Positions 56,221-64,000 are shown, counted from the first letter of the stretch. The stretch is DNA of 64,000 nt from Bacteroidaceae bacterium (GCA_024398615.1 JAKSIU010000013.1:1-64000), one strand, 5' to 3'. Made by a program: numbers and translations. Notes: a model not told the origin generated them from the sequence alone.

Positions 56221-56252
56221 AAGCCCCCGTCAGTTTTTTCTGATGGGGGCTT
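56221..56252. terminator. Bidirectional intrinsic terminator
   Basis: AAGCCCCCGTCAG (56221-56233) pairs with CTGATGGGGGCTT (56240-56252) around a T6 loop, between the convergent GH43 and DUF3298 genes. Confidence 0.85.
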
Positions 56253-56282
56253 GTCATTATCAGGACCTGATTGTAGAAGCCG

Positions 56283-57161
56283 TTATTTCAGGAACAGTTT
56301 TTTTGCTGCATCGGTCATGAACGGCTCAATCCTGTCATACGGAATGGTGAATGACGGCATGCCCATGGCGTAAGGGGCAATCTCATACTGCTGGTACAGG
56401 AAAGTCAGGCCATCACTGCACGGATAAGGTTCATATACGGGAAGGGGAATGGTTTCGCCTTCACCAATGAACAGATAATCGGCAAGGTCTTCCGGAAGTA
56501 CCTTTTCGTCTTCAAAAGACAGATATTCAGCAAGGCCTTCGCGGATCAGCGGCTGAAGAGCATCAATGCAGTCATCGTTCAGGAAATTGGAGAACAGCGA
56601 GCCGTCGGACTTCAGGAATGTCAGGAATCCGGCTCCGGATACGCCTCCGTGCGCACCACCCATGTAGGTGTAGTTCTGTGATGAGAAGACGCAATAGCTG
56701 GTGGTATCTGTCTCCAGGTAGATGCTTATGCTCTCGTCCCACGAGGGTATATATGACAGCATCTCATCCTTCTGCTGCTGGTCATAATCGCTGTCCTCCA
56801 GAATGAACTTGCGCCTGAGGTCATAGTCGGATTTTGACATTGCGTTCATACTGTCTTTGACCGATGCGCACTGGTCCAACAGTTCCTGGACGTTTGCGGT
56901 CGGTATTGACGGGACTTCGTCTTCAAAGTCCATGAGGCCGTTGATCTGGTCCGATGCTATCTGTATGAGTTGTTCACGGATTGCCTTCCGGGCTTTGCCA
57001 TTTCCTTTGGGGAACTGGAACTCGGCACTGAAGTTCACATATTGAGTCGTGTCTGAATAGTTTATGTCTTCAACTTCAATTCTGGAACGGTTTCCGGTAC
57101 ATGAAGCTGTGAAAGAAATGGCAAACAGCGTTGCCAGCATGGTGATTTGACTTTTTTTCAT
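56283..57161 (-). CDS. DUF3298/RsiV-like lipoprotein
   Basis: The start MKKSQITMLATLFAISFTASC at 57161 gives a probable lipobox (TASC) and 292 aa. The C-terminal region (YTYMGGAHGGVSGAGFLTFLKSDG..., then PYAMGMPSFTIPYDRIEPFM) is the DUF3298 pattern, often preceded by a PdaC/DUF4163-like segment as here (YVNFSAEFQFPKG). Some relatives bind lysozyme or glycan and some are anti-sigma factors, but this one has no cytoplasmic part. It is encoded 34 nt after the carboxylesterase. Confidence 0.78.
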   Translation of the reverse strand: MKKSQITMLATLFAISFTASCTGNRSRIEVEDINYSDTTQYVNFSAEFQFPKGNGKARKAIREQLIQIASDQINGLMDFEDEVPSIPTANVQELLDQCASVKDSMNAMSKSDYDLRRKFILEDSDYDQQQKDEMLSYIPSWDESISIYLETDTTSYCVFSSQNYTYMGGAHGGVSGAGFLTFLKSDGSLFSNFLNDDCIDALQPLIREGLAEYLSFEDEKVLPEDLADYLFIGEGETIPLPVYEPYPCSDGLTFLYQQYEIAPYAMGMPSFTIPYDRIEPFMTDAAKKLFLK

Positions 57162-57195
57162 GATGGTTTTCCTATTTTGATTCTGTATGACAGTA

Positions 57196-58767
57196 TCAGT
57201 GTGTGCGGTAGAATTCCTCAAGCTTCTTGAAGCAATGAGAGTTGATTATCTCCTGAAGCTTGCGGTCAAAGTTTGCCCGGACCTGCGGCTTGGGGTCAAA
57301 CAGGAAACATTCGCCGTTCTCTCTGGTGTACGGATTCCACTTGGGCAGGCCTTCCACATTAGGATCTCCTGTGTGTGCGAAGTTGGCCCATGACTGTGAC
57401 ATCCGGTCTGCCAGCAGCAGGTCGCTTTCCGATGGGTTCGGCAGGTCACGTCCGGCCAGATGCAGGGTGTTGAAGCAGAAGTTCAGCTCGCCTCCGTGGG
57501 CCGATACACCGTTTATCGGCGATTTCCAGGTGAACATGTAGTTGTAGATCGGGGCCTTGCGCCTGGACGATGCCTCGTCAATCGTTATCAGTGTCTTTGC
57601 GCGGAACATGGGGTCAATTGACGGAAGGTCCTGGGGAACGTAGTCGGGCCATGCCTCGGCAAGGGCTGCAGCATAGGCATCGGTCTCATTGCCGAATGTG
57701 GCGCGTACGGCATCCTTGGCCTGGTCAAGGGTCATTGCACGCTGGTACTGACCGCGCTGCAGTTCGTTGAACGTGGTACCCATGACAAGTGGAATGTTGT
57801 CCGATATGCTTGCGAATCCCGGCTGGAAAGGTTGCTGCAGAAGCACCTCACCGTCTGGGGTGGGGCCGAATCCCCACATCATTGGGGTGCCAGGCTGACG
57901 CGTGCCTATGCTGGCTGCCATGGCGCGCTGTCCGGCCTGATAGAGCTTGTCATAAGGAACGTCGTTGATTTTCTCAATCTGGTCTGTGGGAATGTCAAGC
58001 TCCTTGAGAACAGCCAGACCAAGCTCCTTGGTCATGGCATTGGTGTTCACGTTGAGAATGGTTCCGCTCATGATGATGGCCTTGTGGAAAAGACCCTTGG
58101 CTGACGGCATGCACATCAGGGTGCCAACCTTGCCGCCTCCGCCCGATTCACCGAAAACGGTAACGTTGCCGGCATCTCCGCCGAACTTCGCGATGTTCTT
58201 CTGAATCCATTCAAGTGCAGCCACAACGTCCATCATGCCAACGTTGCCGCTTTCCTTGTACTTGGGATTGCCGGTTCCGGACAGGTCCAGGAATCCAAGA
58301 ATGTTGAGGCGGTGGTTAAGACTGACCACAACAACATCCTTCTTTGCCAGTCCCATGCCGGGGTTCCAGGCCGATGTGCCCGAATCGAATCCGCCGCCGT
58401 GACACCACAGCATGACGGGCTTCTTGCCGTCCAGACTGGTGGTCCAGACGTTCAGGACAAGGCATTCCTCGCTCATCTCCTTCGGGTTGTTCGAGTTGCG
58501 GCCGCCCTGCATTGCCTGCGGTCCCCACTCGGTGCAGAGTTTCACTCCGTCCCAACTGTCGGCAGGCTGTGGCGCCATGAAGCGTTCGGCCTTGGCGTAG
58601 GGAATGCCCTTGAATGCCAGGGTTCCCTCTTCAATGAATCCCTGAACTTTACCGGTGTTGATCTGCACGACAGGGGACGTCTGGCTGATGGTCGTTCCCT
58701 GTGCAGATGCTGTCTGCGAGGCAATCATGATTGCCGGCAGAAGTATGGCTGACATTATCTTTCTCAT
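57196..58767 (-). CDS. Secreted type-B carboxylesterase
   Basis: The 523-aa precursor has a signal peptide (MRKIMSAILLPAIMIASQTASAQ; an inner Met at 58755 is possible) and the family elements SEECLVLNVWT, the oxyanion loop WCHGGGFDSG, and the nucleophile elbow FGESGGGGKVG. A Glu and His follow in the expected C-terminal region (SAHGGELNFCFN). It hydrolyses carboxyl esters in the periplasm. The exact substrate is unknown, but its place beside hemicellulases suggests aryl or acetyl esters from plant cell walls. A TATATTTG -7-like box lies on this strand at 58776-58783. Confidence 0.9.
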   Translation of the reverse strand: MRKIMSAILLPAIMIASQTASAQGTTISQTSPVVQINTGKVQGFIEEGTLAFKGIPYAKAERFMAPQPADSWDGVKLCTEWGPQAMQGGRNSNNPKEMSEECLVLNVWTTSLDGKKPVMLWCHGGGFDSGTSAWNPGMGLAKKDVVVVSLNHRLNILGFLDLSGTGNPKYKESGNVGMMDVVAALEWIQKNIAKFGGDAGNVTVFGESGGGGKVGTLMCMPSAKGLFHKAIIMSGTILNVNTNAMTKELGLAVLKELDIPTDQIEKINDVPYDKLYQAGQRAMAASIGTRQPGTPMMWGFGPTPDGEVLLQQPFQPGFASISDNIPLVMGTTFNELQRGQYQRAMTLDQAKDAVRATFGNETDAYAAALAEAWPDYVPQDLPSIDPMFRAKTLITIDEASSRRKAPIYNYMFTWKSPINGVSAHGGELNFCFNTLHLAGRDLPNPSESDLLLADRMSQSWANFAHTGDPNVEGLPKWNPYTRENGECFLFDPKPQVRANFDRKLQEIINSHCFKKLEEFYRTH

Positions 58768-58792
58768 AATGTCGGCAAATATAGAAAAAGTT

Positions 58793-58951
58793 TCAGGATT
58801 TGCGTCCTGCGCGTTTCAGAGCATCGGCTATGATCCACTGAAGCTGGCCGTTTACGCTACGGAACTCACTGGCTGCCCATTGTTCCAAGGCGGCCATGGT
58901 TCCAGCATCGACACGAAGCAGAAAAGTCTTTGAATCAGTGCTTTTAGCCAT
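58793..58951 (-). CDS. Small Arc-type ribbon-helix-helix DNA-binding protein
   Basis: This 52-aa protein (MAKSTDSKTFLLRVDAGTMA...) is under the usual ORF length cut-off. KTFLLRVD forms the antiparallel strand that reads DNA in RHH repressors, and LEQWAASEFRSVNGQLQWIIADALKRAGR forms the two helices. It starts 16 nt after the SPFH gene stop. I recall the same order, SPFH protein then a small Arc-like protein, from other Bacteroidales. It may autoregulate the pair. Confidence 0.85.
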   Translation of the reverse strand: MAKSTDSKTFLLRVDAGTMAALEQWAASEFRSVNGQLQWIIADALKRAGRKS

Positions 58952-58967
58952 CTTTGTCAAAGCGGGA

Positions 58968-59885
58968 TCAGTTATACAGTGTGCCGGTGTTGACTACAGG
59001 TGATGCGGGTTCGTCACCGCACAGCACTACCAGCAGATTGCTTACCATTGCGGCCTTGCGCTCTTCATCCATATCGACAACATCGTTTTCCTTGAGCTTG
59101 TCAAGTGCCATCTGGACCATTGAGACTGCTCCTTCGACAATCTTTTCACGGGCCGATATTATGGCATCGGCCTGCTGGCGGCGCAGCATTACGGCTGCAA
59201 TTTCGGGGGCGTATGCCAGATAGTTGATACGTGCCTCTACGGCTTCAATTCCGGCTATGTCAAGGCGTTCGTTGAGTGTCTGGGTAAGCACGTCGTTAAT
59301 CTCATCGGCTCCGGAGCGCAGGGTCACGCTGCCGTTCTGAGCATTGTTGTCATCATAATCATAGCAGCCGGCCACCTGACGCAGTGCAGCATCGGACTGG
59401 ACTGAAACGAAATTCTCGAATGCCTTCATGAGTGAACCCTTGTTGGTGTTCCCCTGGCTCATTGTCTGTGAGTCAATCTCGAACAGGGCCTTGTAGGTGT
59501 CTTTGATTTTCCAGACCATAACCAGGCCTATCATGATGGGGTTGCCGCTTCTGTCGTTGACTTTGATGGCATCGGCATTAAGGTTGCGGGCACGCAGTGA
59601 AATGCTCTTTTTCGTGTAGAAGGGAATGACCCACCAGAATCCGTTCCTTGTGAATGTTCCGTTATACTTGCCGAAAAATACCATAACCTTGGCTTCGTTC
59701 GGTTCCAGCTGGAAAAAGCCTGGTACAGTCAGTATGGTCAGGAGAATACAGATGGGGCATATGACATCCGGGTTGGTATCAGTAACAGCTGCCCATACGG
59801 CAATTCCGATGTAAATGAAAAATATGAGCAGTGCAACAAAGCCGCTCATCTTGAAACCCTTGAATTCAAATTCATTTGTCTGCAT
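58968..59885 (-). CDS. SPFH/Band-7 membrane protein
   Basis: The 305-aa protein has two N-terminal hydrophobic segments (about 14-33 and 42-57) and an SPFH domain (QLEPNEAKVMVFFGKYNGTFTRNGFWWVIPF... to about 250), ending in a short helical region with ARINYLAYAPEIAAVMLRRQQADA. It belongs to the flotillin/stomatin group of membrane scaffold proteins but differs from the prohibitin encoded at 45.6 kb. The small RHH protein gene follows. Confidence 0.88.
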   Translation of the reverse strand: MQTNEFEFKGFKMSGFVALLIFFIYIGIAVWAAVTDTNPDVICPICILLTILTVPGFFQLEPNEAKVMVFFGKYNGTFTRNGFWWVIPFYTKKSISLRARNLNADAIKVNDRSGNPIMIGLVMVWKIKDTYKALFEIDSQTMSQGNTNKGSLMKAFENFVSVQSDAALRQVAGCYDYDDNNAQNGSVTLRSGADEINDVLTQTLNERLDIAGIEAVEARINYLAYAPEIAAVMLRRQQADAIISAREKIVEGAVSMVQMALDKLKENDVVDMDEERKAAMVSNLLVVLCGDEPASPVVNTGTLYN

Positions 59886-59923
59886 AGTTCGTATGATTTG
59901 ATTGTGATATCATTTTGATATTG

Positions 59924-59954
59924 CAAATATATGTATTCCCGTTACATTCACAAT
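59924..59954 (-). promoter_or_regulatory. Promoter of the SPFH-RHH operon
   Basis: On the minus strand ATTG (59951-59954), 19 nt and TATATTTG (59924-59931), 38 nt before the start codon. On the opposite strand TACTTTTG at 59994-60001 is a likely -7 for the transporter gene. Confidence 0.65.
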
Positions 59955-60026
59955 AATCCATCCGGTTAAAAAATGTTAGGGCACATATTTTTGTACTTTT
60001 GCGTCCCGATAACAAATGCTGATGAT

Positions 60027-60881
60027 ATGATCTGGATTGTAATGCCCATTCTGATTGTCCTGATGTTCATGCTTGGCATCGGACTTGACAAGAATTCATT
60101 TTCAGAATTGAAGAAACAGCCATGGTCGGTGCTGGTAGGACTTTTCGGTCAGATAATTGTGCTTCCGGCTGTGGCTTTTGCGCTTGGCCTGCTTCTTGAC
60201 CTGCCTCCTGTGTATTTCATGGGACTCATGCTGGTAGCCTGCTCGCCTGGCGGCAGTTCGTCAAACGCCTTTTCCATGCTCGCCGGAGGTAATGTGGCCT
60301 TGTCGGTCACTCTGACGGCATGCAGCAGCATAATAACCCTGTTCACTCTGCCTCTGATAATGTCTTTCTTTGCCGCATATGTGTCAGTGAGCAGTGGGGT
60401 GGAGGTGGTACTGCCTGTGGGCAAGCTTATAATGCAGAACATTGTACTTATTTTTGTCCCGATGTTTCTTGGAGTCCTTTTCCGTGTTGTCAAACCGCAG
60501 TGGGCGCATGCCGTTGAAAAGGTACTCAAGAAATGTGCCTTTCCTGCCCTGATGATCCTGGCGCTGGTCTTTTTCCTTCAATACACTAAGGAAATCATTG
60601 CCAATTTCACCACCCTAGGACTTGCTGCCGGAATGCTCATTTTCATTGCCATGCTTGTTGGGCAGGTGTTGAACCGCATATTCAGATTCTCCAAGGCTGT
60701 CAGCCGTACCATAAATATTGAAATAGGTATGCAGAATGCCGCTCAGGCCATAGCAATTGCAACTTCGCCATTCATATTCAACGATGGAAGCATGGCGTTG
60801 CCGGCAATAGTCTATGCTCTGCTTATGAATGTGATTCTGCTGACCTATGTCTGGATAATCCGCCGCAAATCCAAAGCATGA
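60027..60881 (+). CDS. Bile acid:sodium symporter (SBF) family transporter
   Basis: The start MIWIVMPILIVLMFMLGIGLD avoids the likely promoter; the frame is open 18 codons further up. The 284-aa protein has nine to ten helices with crossover motifs GGSSSNAFSMLAGGNVALSVTL and EIGMQNAAQAIAIATS, the sodium-binding parts of the ASBT fold. Bacterial members carry pantoate, bile acids or other organic anions, so the substrate is open. It overlaps the next gene by ATGA. Confidence 0.9.
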   Translation: MIWIVMPILIVLMFMLGIGLDKNSFSELKKQPWSVLVGLFGQIIVLPAVAFALGLLLDLPPVYFMGLMLVACSPGGSSSNAFSMLAGGNVALSVTLTACSSIITLFTLPLIMSFFAAYVSVSSGVEVVLPVGKLIMQNIVLIFVPMFLGVLFRVVKPQWAHAVEKVLKKCAFPALMILALVFFLQYTKEIIANFTTLGLAAGMLIFIAMLVGQVLNRIFRFSKAVSRTINIEIGMQNAAQAIAIATSPFIFNDGSMALPAIVYALLMNVILLTYVWIIRRKSKA

Positions 60882-61330
60882 GACTTGTAATACAAAGAGT
60901 AAGCAATGCCAGTGTCAGAGTTGACGGACAGCTGGTGTCGGAGATAGGCAGAGGCCTGCTTGTGCTGGTCGGTGTGGAGAACGGCGATACTGAACAGGAT
61001 GTTGACTGGCTTGTACAGAAGACTGCCGGAATGCGCATATTCGATGATCAGGCAGGAGTCATGAATCTGAGTGTGATGGAGACCGATGGCCAGGTGCTTG
61101 CCGTGTCACAGTTCACGCTGACTGCATCAACCCGCAAGGGCAACCGTCCGTCATACATCCGTGCTGCCGGTCATGATCTGGCAATTTCGTTGTATGAACA
61201 GTATTGCAGCAGGTTGGAACAGGTAATGGGCCGGCCGGTGGGACGTGGCATTTTCGGTGCTGACATGAAGGTCTCACTGCTCAACGATGGTCCGGTAACC
61301 ATCATTATCGATTCCAGATTGAAGGAATAG
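60878..61330 (+). CDS. dtd: D-aminoacyl-tRNA deacylase
   Basis: The 150-aa protein matches DTD over its length: MRLVIQRVSNASV start, the catalytic SQFTLTAS motif (SQxTL) and a GxNRPSYI/NDGPVTIIID segment in place of the Gly-cisPro and C-terminal strand. It removes D-amino acids and glycine mischarged to tRNA. It is translated with the SBF transporter through ATGA. Confidence 0.95.
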   Translation: MRLVIQRVSNASVRVDGQLVSEIGRGLLVLVGVENGDTEQDVDWLVQKTAGMRIFDDQAGVMNLSVMETDGQVLAVSQFTLTASTRKGNRPSYIRAAGHDLAISLYEQYCSRLEQVMGRPVGRGIFGADMKVSLLNDGPVTIIIDSRLKE

Positions 61331-61347
61331 GATTATCCTTTCCGGAG

Positions 61348-61713
61348 TTACTTGTCTTTGCCTTTTTCAATCCGGTCAATCAGTTCCTTGAGCTCGTCAA
61401 GGGTAATCTTTTCGTCTTGTACAAATGACGAGACAACACTCAGGTAGGATTTGCCGAAGCACTTGTCAATCAGTGAGTTCATACTCATCTTGCTATATTC
61501 CTGACGGCTGACAGCGGCAAAGTATCTGAACGAGCCGGAAAAGGACTCGTGATCTATATAACCGTTTGATTCAAGTGTACGTACCTGTGTGGAAAGGGTG
61601 TTTATGTGAGGTTTGGGATCATCATAGTACTCCTGCAGATCTTTGACATACATTGGCCCTTTCTCCCAGAACAGGTTCATTATTATCTCTTCTTTCTTTG
61701 TGAGTCTTTTCAT
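61348..61713 (-). CDS. BlaI/MecI/CopY-family repressor
   Basis: The 121-aa protein has the winged-helix start MKRLTKKEEIIMNLFWEKGPMYVKDLQEYY, a recognition helix with INTLSTQVRTLESNGYI, and the C-terminal dimerisation region (FVQDEKITLDELKELI). Such repressors are normally paired with a BlaR1-type membrane protease; none is encoded next to it here, so it is an orphan in this window. A TAACTTTG -7-like box lies on its strand at 61736-61743. Confidence 0.88.
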   Translation of the reverse strand: MKRLTKKEEIIMNLFWEKGPMYVKDLQEYYDDPKPHINTLSTQVRTLESNGYIDHESFSGSFRYFAAVSRQEYSKMSMNSLIDKCFGKSYLSVVSSFVQDEKITLDELKELIDRIEKGKDK

Positions 61714-61784
61714 AATACGAATTCGTTTCTCTCCACAAAGTTAACTCATTTTTCTAAATTTGCAGTCAGATTTAATCTATGTAA

Positions 61785-62600
61785 ATGAAGGTAAATTATC
61801 ATACTCATTCCTGTTATTGTGACGGCAAGGGTGAACCACGCGAATATGTGGAATATGCCATAGCTCACGGATTCCGGCATTTGGGCTTTTCCGGACATGC
61901 CCCCGTTCCGTTCGAAAACAGTTTTGCCATCAGACCTGAAGAATTCATGGCATATTGTAATGAGATAAGATCATTGAAGGCTGAATATTCAGACCGGATC
62001 AACATTCATCTGGGGCTGGAGATTGATTTCATTCCAGGAATTCTTGATGATTTCAGCAGTCTGATGGACGATGGCGGCCTGGAGTACTGCATTGGAAGTG
62101 TACATCTGGTAAGTTCCGGCGATGGCAATCCGGACAACCTGTGGTTTATTGACGGCTCCCGGCAGGAAGTCTATGATGACGGCATTCAGCGCATGTTCCA
62201 CGGCGATGTGCGTAAGGCGGTGACGGCTTTCTTCCATCAGAACAATGAGATGATAGAGCGTAACAGACCGACTGTCATAGGGCATTTTGATAAAGTCGTA
62301 ATGCATAACCATGACCGGTATTTCACATATGATGAACCATGGTTCAGCAGTCTTGTGCATGAAACTGCCAGTCTGATAAAGGAATTCGGCACAATCTGTG
62401 AGATCAATACACGCGGACTTTACAAACAGCGTCATGATGACTATTACCCTGCAGCATCAACCATACGTATTTTAAACGAAATGAACATTCCGCTGCTGGT
62501 CAGTACCGATGCGCATCAGCCTCAGGAACTGGACCGGTTTGAAGGAGCGTATACGCTGCTTGATGAACTGGGGTGCAGGAACGTTGTCTATGAGCTGTAG
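61785..62600 (+). CDS. PHP-domain phosphatase, histidinol-phosphatase-like
   Basis: The 271-aa protein opens with the PHP motif NYHTHSCYCDGKG, continues with GFSGHAPVP and GLEIDF metal ligands, IGSVH, VIGHFDKV and closes with STDAHQPQEL. This is the HisJ/HisK-type arrangement, which dephosphorylates histidinol phosphate, although some members have other phosphoester substrates. No his genes are nearby. A TAAATTTG -7 box at 61755-61762 is 22 nt upstream. Confidence 0.88.
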   Translation: MKVNYHTHSCYCDGKGEPREYVEYAIAHGFRHLGFSGHAPVPFENSFAIRPEEFMAYCNEIRSLKAEYSDRINIHLGLEIDFIPGILDDFSSLMDDGGLEYCIGSVHLVSSGDGNPDNLWFIDGSRQEVYDDGIQRMFHGDVRKAVTAFFHQNNEMIERNRPTVIGHFDKVVMHNHDRYFTYDEPWFSSLVHETASLIKEFGTICEINTRGLYKQRHDDYYPAASTIRILNEMNIPLLVSTDAHQPQELDRFEGAYTLLDELGCRNVVYEL

Positions 62601-62655
62601 AATATTGGATATATCCCCAGAGAAAAATGAAGTTAACCCCCAAATGTCATAACAG

Positions 62656-63240
62656 ATGAAACAGGACTGGAAACCGGGAACTATGATCTATCCGCTGCCT
62701 GCCGTCATGGTCAGCTGCGGTGCTGTACCTGAAGAGTATAACATTCTCACCGTATCGTGGACGGGAACCATCTGCAGCGATCCTGCAATGTGCTACATAT
62801 CGGTTCGTCCCGAAAGACATTCGTACGATATAATAAAGCGGAACGGCTGCTTTGTAATCAATCTTACCACCAATGCTCTGGCCCGTGCTACCGATTTCTG
62901 TGGAGTACGTTCAGGGCGTGATGTCGACAAGTTCAAGCAGATGAAACTGACTCCGGGAAAATCACGTTGCATATCAGCCCCGACAATTGAGGAATCGCCG
63001 GTTTCAATTGAGTGTGAGGTGGTTGAAATCAAGCCTCTGGGATCGCATGACATGTTCATGGCCAGAGTCGTGAATGTGCAGGTTGATGACCGTTATATTC
63101 TTGATGACGGAAAACTGGATATGGCGGCTATGGACCTGATTGCGTACACTCATGGTGAATATTTTGACGTCAGCAACCCCAAGGGCTTTTTCGGATGGTC
63201 TGTCCGCAAGAAGAAAGTAATCCGACGCGAGCGCAAGTAA
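62656..63240 (+). CDS. Flavin reductase-like FMN-binding protein
   Basis: The 194-aa protein has the split-barrel flavin-binding layout: PAVMVSCG, ILTVSWTGTICSDPAMCYISVRPERHS (FMN phosphate loop), FVINLTT, DFCGVRSGRDVDKF and GEYFDV. Members bind FMN and act as flavin reductases or as small electron carriers in anaerobes. It is the last intact gene before the mobile-DNA scar, 55 nt after the phosphatase. Confidence 0.9.
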   Translation: MKQDWKPGTMIYPLPAVMVSCGAVPEEYNILTVSWTGTICSDPAMCYISVRPERHSYDIIKRNGCFVINLTTNALARATDFCGVRSGRDVDKFKQMKLTPGKSRCISAPTIEESPVSIECEVVEIKPLGSHDMFMARVVNVQVDDRYILDDGKLDMAAMDLIAYTHGEYFDVSNPKGFFGWSVRKKKVIRRERK

Positions 63241-63273
63241 ATTGCCTGACGGTTATCAGGAATTACGGTCTTT

Positions 63274-63317
63274 CTCATAATTCGAATGTCCTAGGTTCAA
63301 GCCCTAGATTGCCCACC
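63274..63317 (+). other. 3' half of a tRNA (CAT anticodon), probable integration scar
   Basis: From the anticodon loop CTCATAA, through TTCGA, variable ATGTC, T arm CTAGG-TTCAAGC-CCTAG and ATTGCCCACC, this is a normal tRNA 3' half. The 5' half that should pair with it (GGGCAAT start, TCGAA-complementary anticodon arm) is absent upstream. Such 3' halves are left as att sites by tyrosine-recombinase elements. The CAT anticodon suggests Met or Ile2. The 33 nt before it hold only a weak CCTGA/TCAGG hairpin. Confidence 0.72.
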
Positions 63318-63329
63318 TTGAAAATCAAA

Positions 63330-63360
63330 CACTTACGCGCAAACGTAAGTGCTTTTTTTT
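63330..63360 (+). terminator. Intrinsic terminator after the tRNA fragment
   Basis: CACTTACG (63330-63337) pairs with CGTAAGTG (63344-63351), followed by C and eight T residues. Confidence 0.85.
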
Positions 63361-63362
63361 CT

Positions 63363-63400
63363 CTGCGTAAACAAACTGTTTGAGTTTACGCAGTTTTTTT
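63363..63400 (+). terminator. Second intrinsic terminator
   Basis: CTGCGTAAAC (63363-63372) pairs with GTTTACGCAG (63384-63393), with inner CAAAC/GTTTG, followed by seven T residues. Confidence 0.85.
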
Positions 63401-63512
63401 CGGTTATCTTTACCCTTGTGTCATAAACAAAAGATTCATTCAATTCACCCGTTGTCAGCCACGGAATCTGACCACAGTAATATTCTGGATGCCCTTTTAA
63501 TGGTGTGACTCC
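63396..63512 (-). pseudogene. Fragment of type I restriction specificity subunit (HsdS)
   Basis: Read on the minus strand this encodes GVTPLKGHPEYYCGQ followed by IPWLTTGELNESFVYDT and RVKITEK. That is the start of an HsdS target-recognition domain, where G-x-TP-x(4)-PEYY, IPWL-T-GE and Y-x-T-x-x-KIT are conserved. Only about 39 codons remain. The frame runs into the terminator hairpin on one side and into the recombinase fragment on the other. Confidence 0.7.
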
Positions 63513-63678
63513 ACATTCATTCCGGCACCGATACGCTAAGAACTTTCTGGATAAATATAATGACATTGCTCTGATAGCAGACCTAATGGGACATGAGAGC
63601 ATTGAAACTACGCGTATATATCTGAGGAAAAGCAGTACGGAGCAACAGACTATTGTGGATAAGATTGTAATATGGTAA
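63502..63678 (+). pseudogene. C-terminal fragment of a tyrosine recombinase/integrase
   Basis: The + strand reads GVTPHSFRHRYAKNFLDKYN, then DIALIADLMGHESIETTRIY and LRKSSTEQQTIVDKIVIW followed by stop. HSFRH supplies the His-x-x-Arg pair, LMGHESIETT the second His, and Y the catalytic nucleophile of the family. The in-frame stop at 63478 and unrelated residues before GVTP show that the rest of the gene is gone. From 63679 to 63748 the sequence is AT-rich with no feature I can support. Confidence 0.8.
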
Positions 63679-63748
63679 TTCCGCTTTCAAAATATATCAT
63701 ATCTTTGCTTCTGGTTAAAATGTTAATATATTTAAGTTTCGCAAGTTC

Positions 63749-64000
63749 CTAAGCGGCTAACTTTAACCGGTAAATATCACAAATATGTGCAAGCTCATCA
63801 GATTGATTGATGACAGCATCGTAGATTTCCTCGTCTGTGATGTTGAAGACGCTGGTCAAGGCAACGATCATCTCCAGAACTGCGCCCCATATTCTTTCCA
63901 CTATTGTGAGTTCCATTGCTCCAGAGCATGTTTCTCTGAACAGGGTTCCTATGGTCTCGTATGCGTTGAACCTCTTTACTACGGACAGCAGGTTTACTGT
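63749..64000 (-). CDS. C-terminal part of an unidentified protein, possibly a transposase (runs off the window)
   Basis: The minus strand is open from the window edge to TAG at 63749-63751: 83 residues beginning TVNLLSVVKRFNAYETIGTL, continuing FRETCSGAMELTIVERIWG and ending HICDIYRLKLAA. It is helical with a good codon pattern. The ERIWGAVLEMIVAL region vaguely recalls C-termini of some Bacteroidetes IS transposases, but I cannot confirm a family. Its position beside integrase and HsdS debris supports mobile DNA. Confidence 0.4.
   Translation of the reverse strand, partial: TVNLLSVVKRFNAYETIGTLFRETCSGAMELTIVERIWGAVLEMIVALTSVFNITDEEIYDAVINQSDELAHICDIYRLKLAA

Noticed and set aside
63241..63317. 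A complete tRNA gene
   Set aside because: The 5' acceptor and D arm do not exist upstream; only the half from the anticodon loop onward folds.
63333..63602. 89-aa minus-strand ORF as an intact gene
   Set aside because: Only its middle is HsdS-like. Its start lies antisense to the recombinase fragment and its end is a terminator hairpin.

Overview
The window looks like a chromosomal segment of a gut- or rumen-type member of the Bacteroidales. The evidence is Bacteroidetes-type promoters (TTTG, about 20 nt, TAnnTTTG), a TonB-dependent receptor paired with a DUF4249 lipoprotein, several secreted glycoside hydrolases and esterases, a superoxide reductase plus rubrerythrin for oxygen tolerance in an anaerobe, and an AddAB recombinase. 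Genus cannot be fixed from the sequence. There are no rRNA genes, CRISPR arrays or intact tRNAs.

Layout. 0-4 kb: an HUH (Y1) transposase-like gene between two copies of a 16-bp repeat, next to a TolC/HlyD export pair with no pump gene beside it. 4-8 kb: a large secreted GH2 with a LamG-like insertion. 8-16 kb: superoxide reductase, rubrerythrin, an rRNA/tRNA methyltransferase coupled to a lipase-like lipoprotein, a metallo-beta-lactamase-fold protein, an esterase, an acid phosphatase and a cupin. 16-23 kb: a translationally coupled operon of two histidine kinase/response regulator hybrids around two CBM48-CE1 feruloyl-esterase-like enzymes. 23-25 kb: a DUF937-like protein and an M48 peptidase. 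25-33.4 kb: an eight-gene operon with a good promoter that joins probable sulfonolipid (capnine) synthesis genes (cysteate synthase, an alpha-oxoamine synthase of cysteate-acyltransferase type, an SDR reductase) to a full heterodisulfide-reductase-like set (HdrA, HdrB, two HdrC and a membrane HdrE-HdrD fusion). 33.5-45.5 kb: cytidine deaminase, a small unknown protein, and an operon of alanine symporter, TonB receptor, DUF4249 lipoprotein, AddA and AddB. 45.6-49 kb: prohibitin, S9 peptidase, HIT protein. 49-59 kb: a CAZyme region with GH3, CE6-like, GH5, GH43 and a type-B carboxylesterase. 59-63.2 kb: SPFH protein with a small ribbon-helix-helix protein, SBF transporter, DTD, BlaI-type regulator, PHP phosphatase and a flavin reductase. 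63.2-64 kb: a scar of mobile DNA holding a tRNA 3' half, two terminators, an HsdS fragment, a tyrosine recombinase C-terminus, and the end of an unidentified gene.

Two copies of a long palindrome with a GGGGACAGGAACCG core sit between convergent genes at about 8.0 and 49.0 kb. They look like REP-type elements acting as bidirectional terminators.

The most interesting system is the 25-33.4 kb operon. Cysteate synthase consumes sulfite, and Hdr-like complexes handle sulfur or disulfide redox chemistry and exchange electrons with the quinone pool. A sulfur-redox module dedicated to making sulfonolipids is therefore a reasonable, testable reading.
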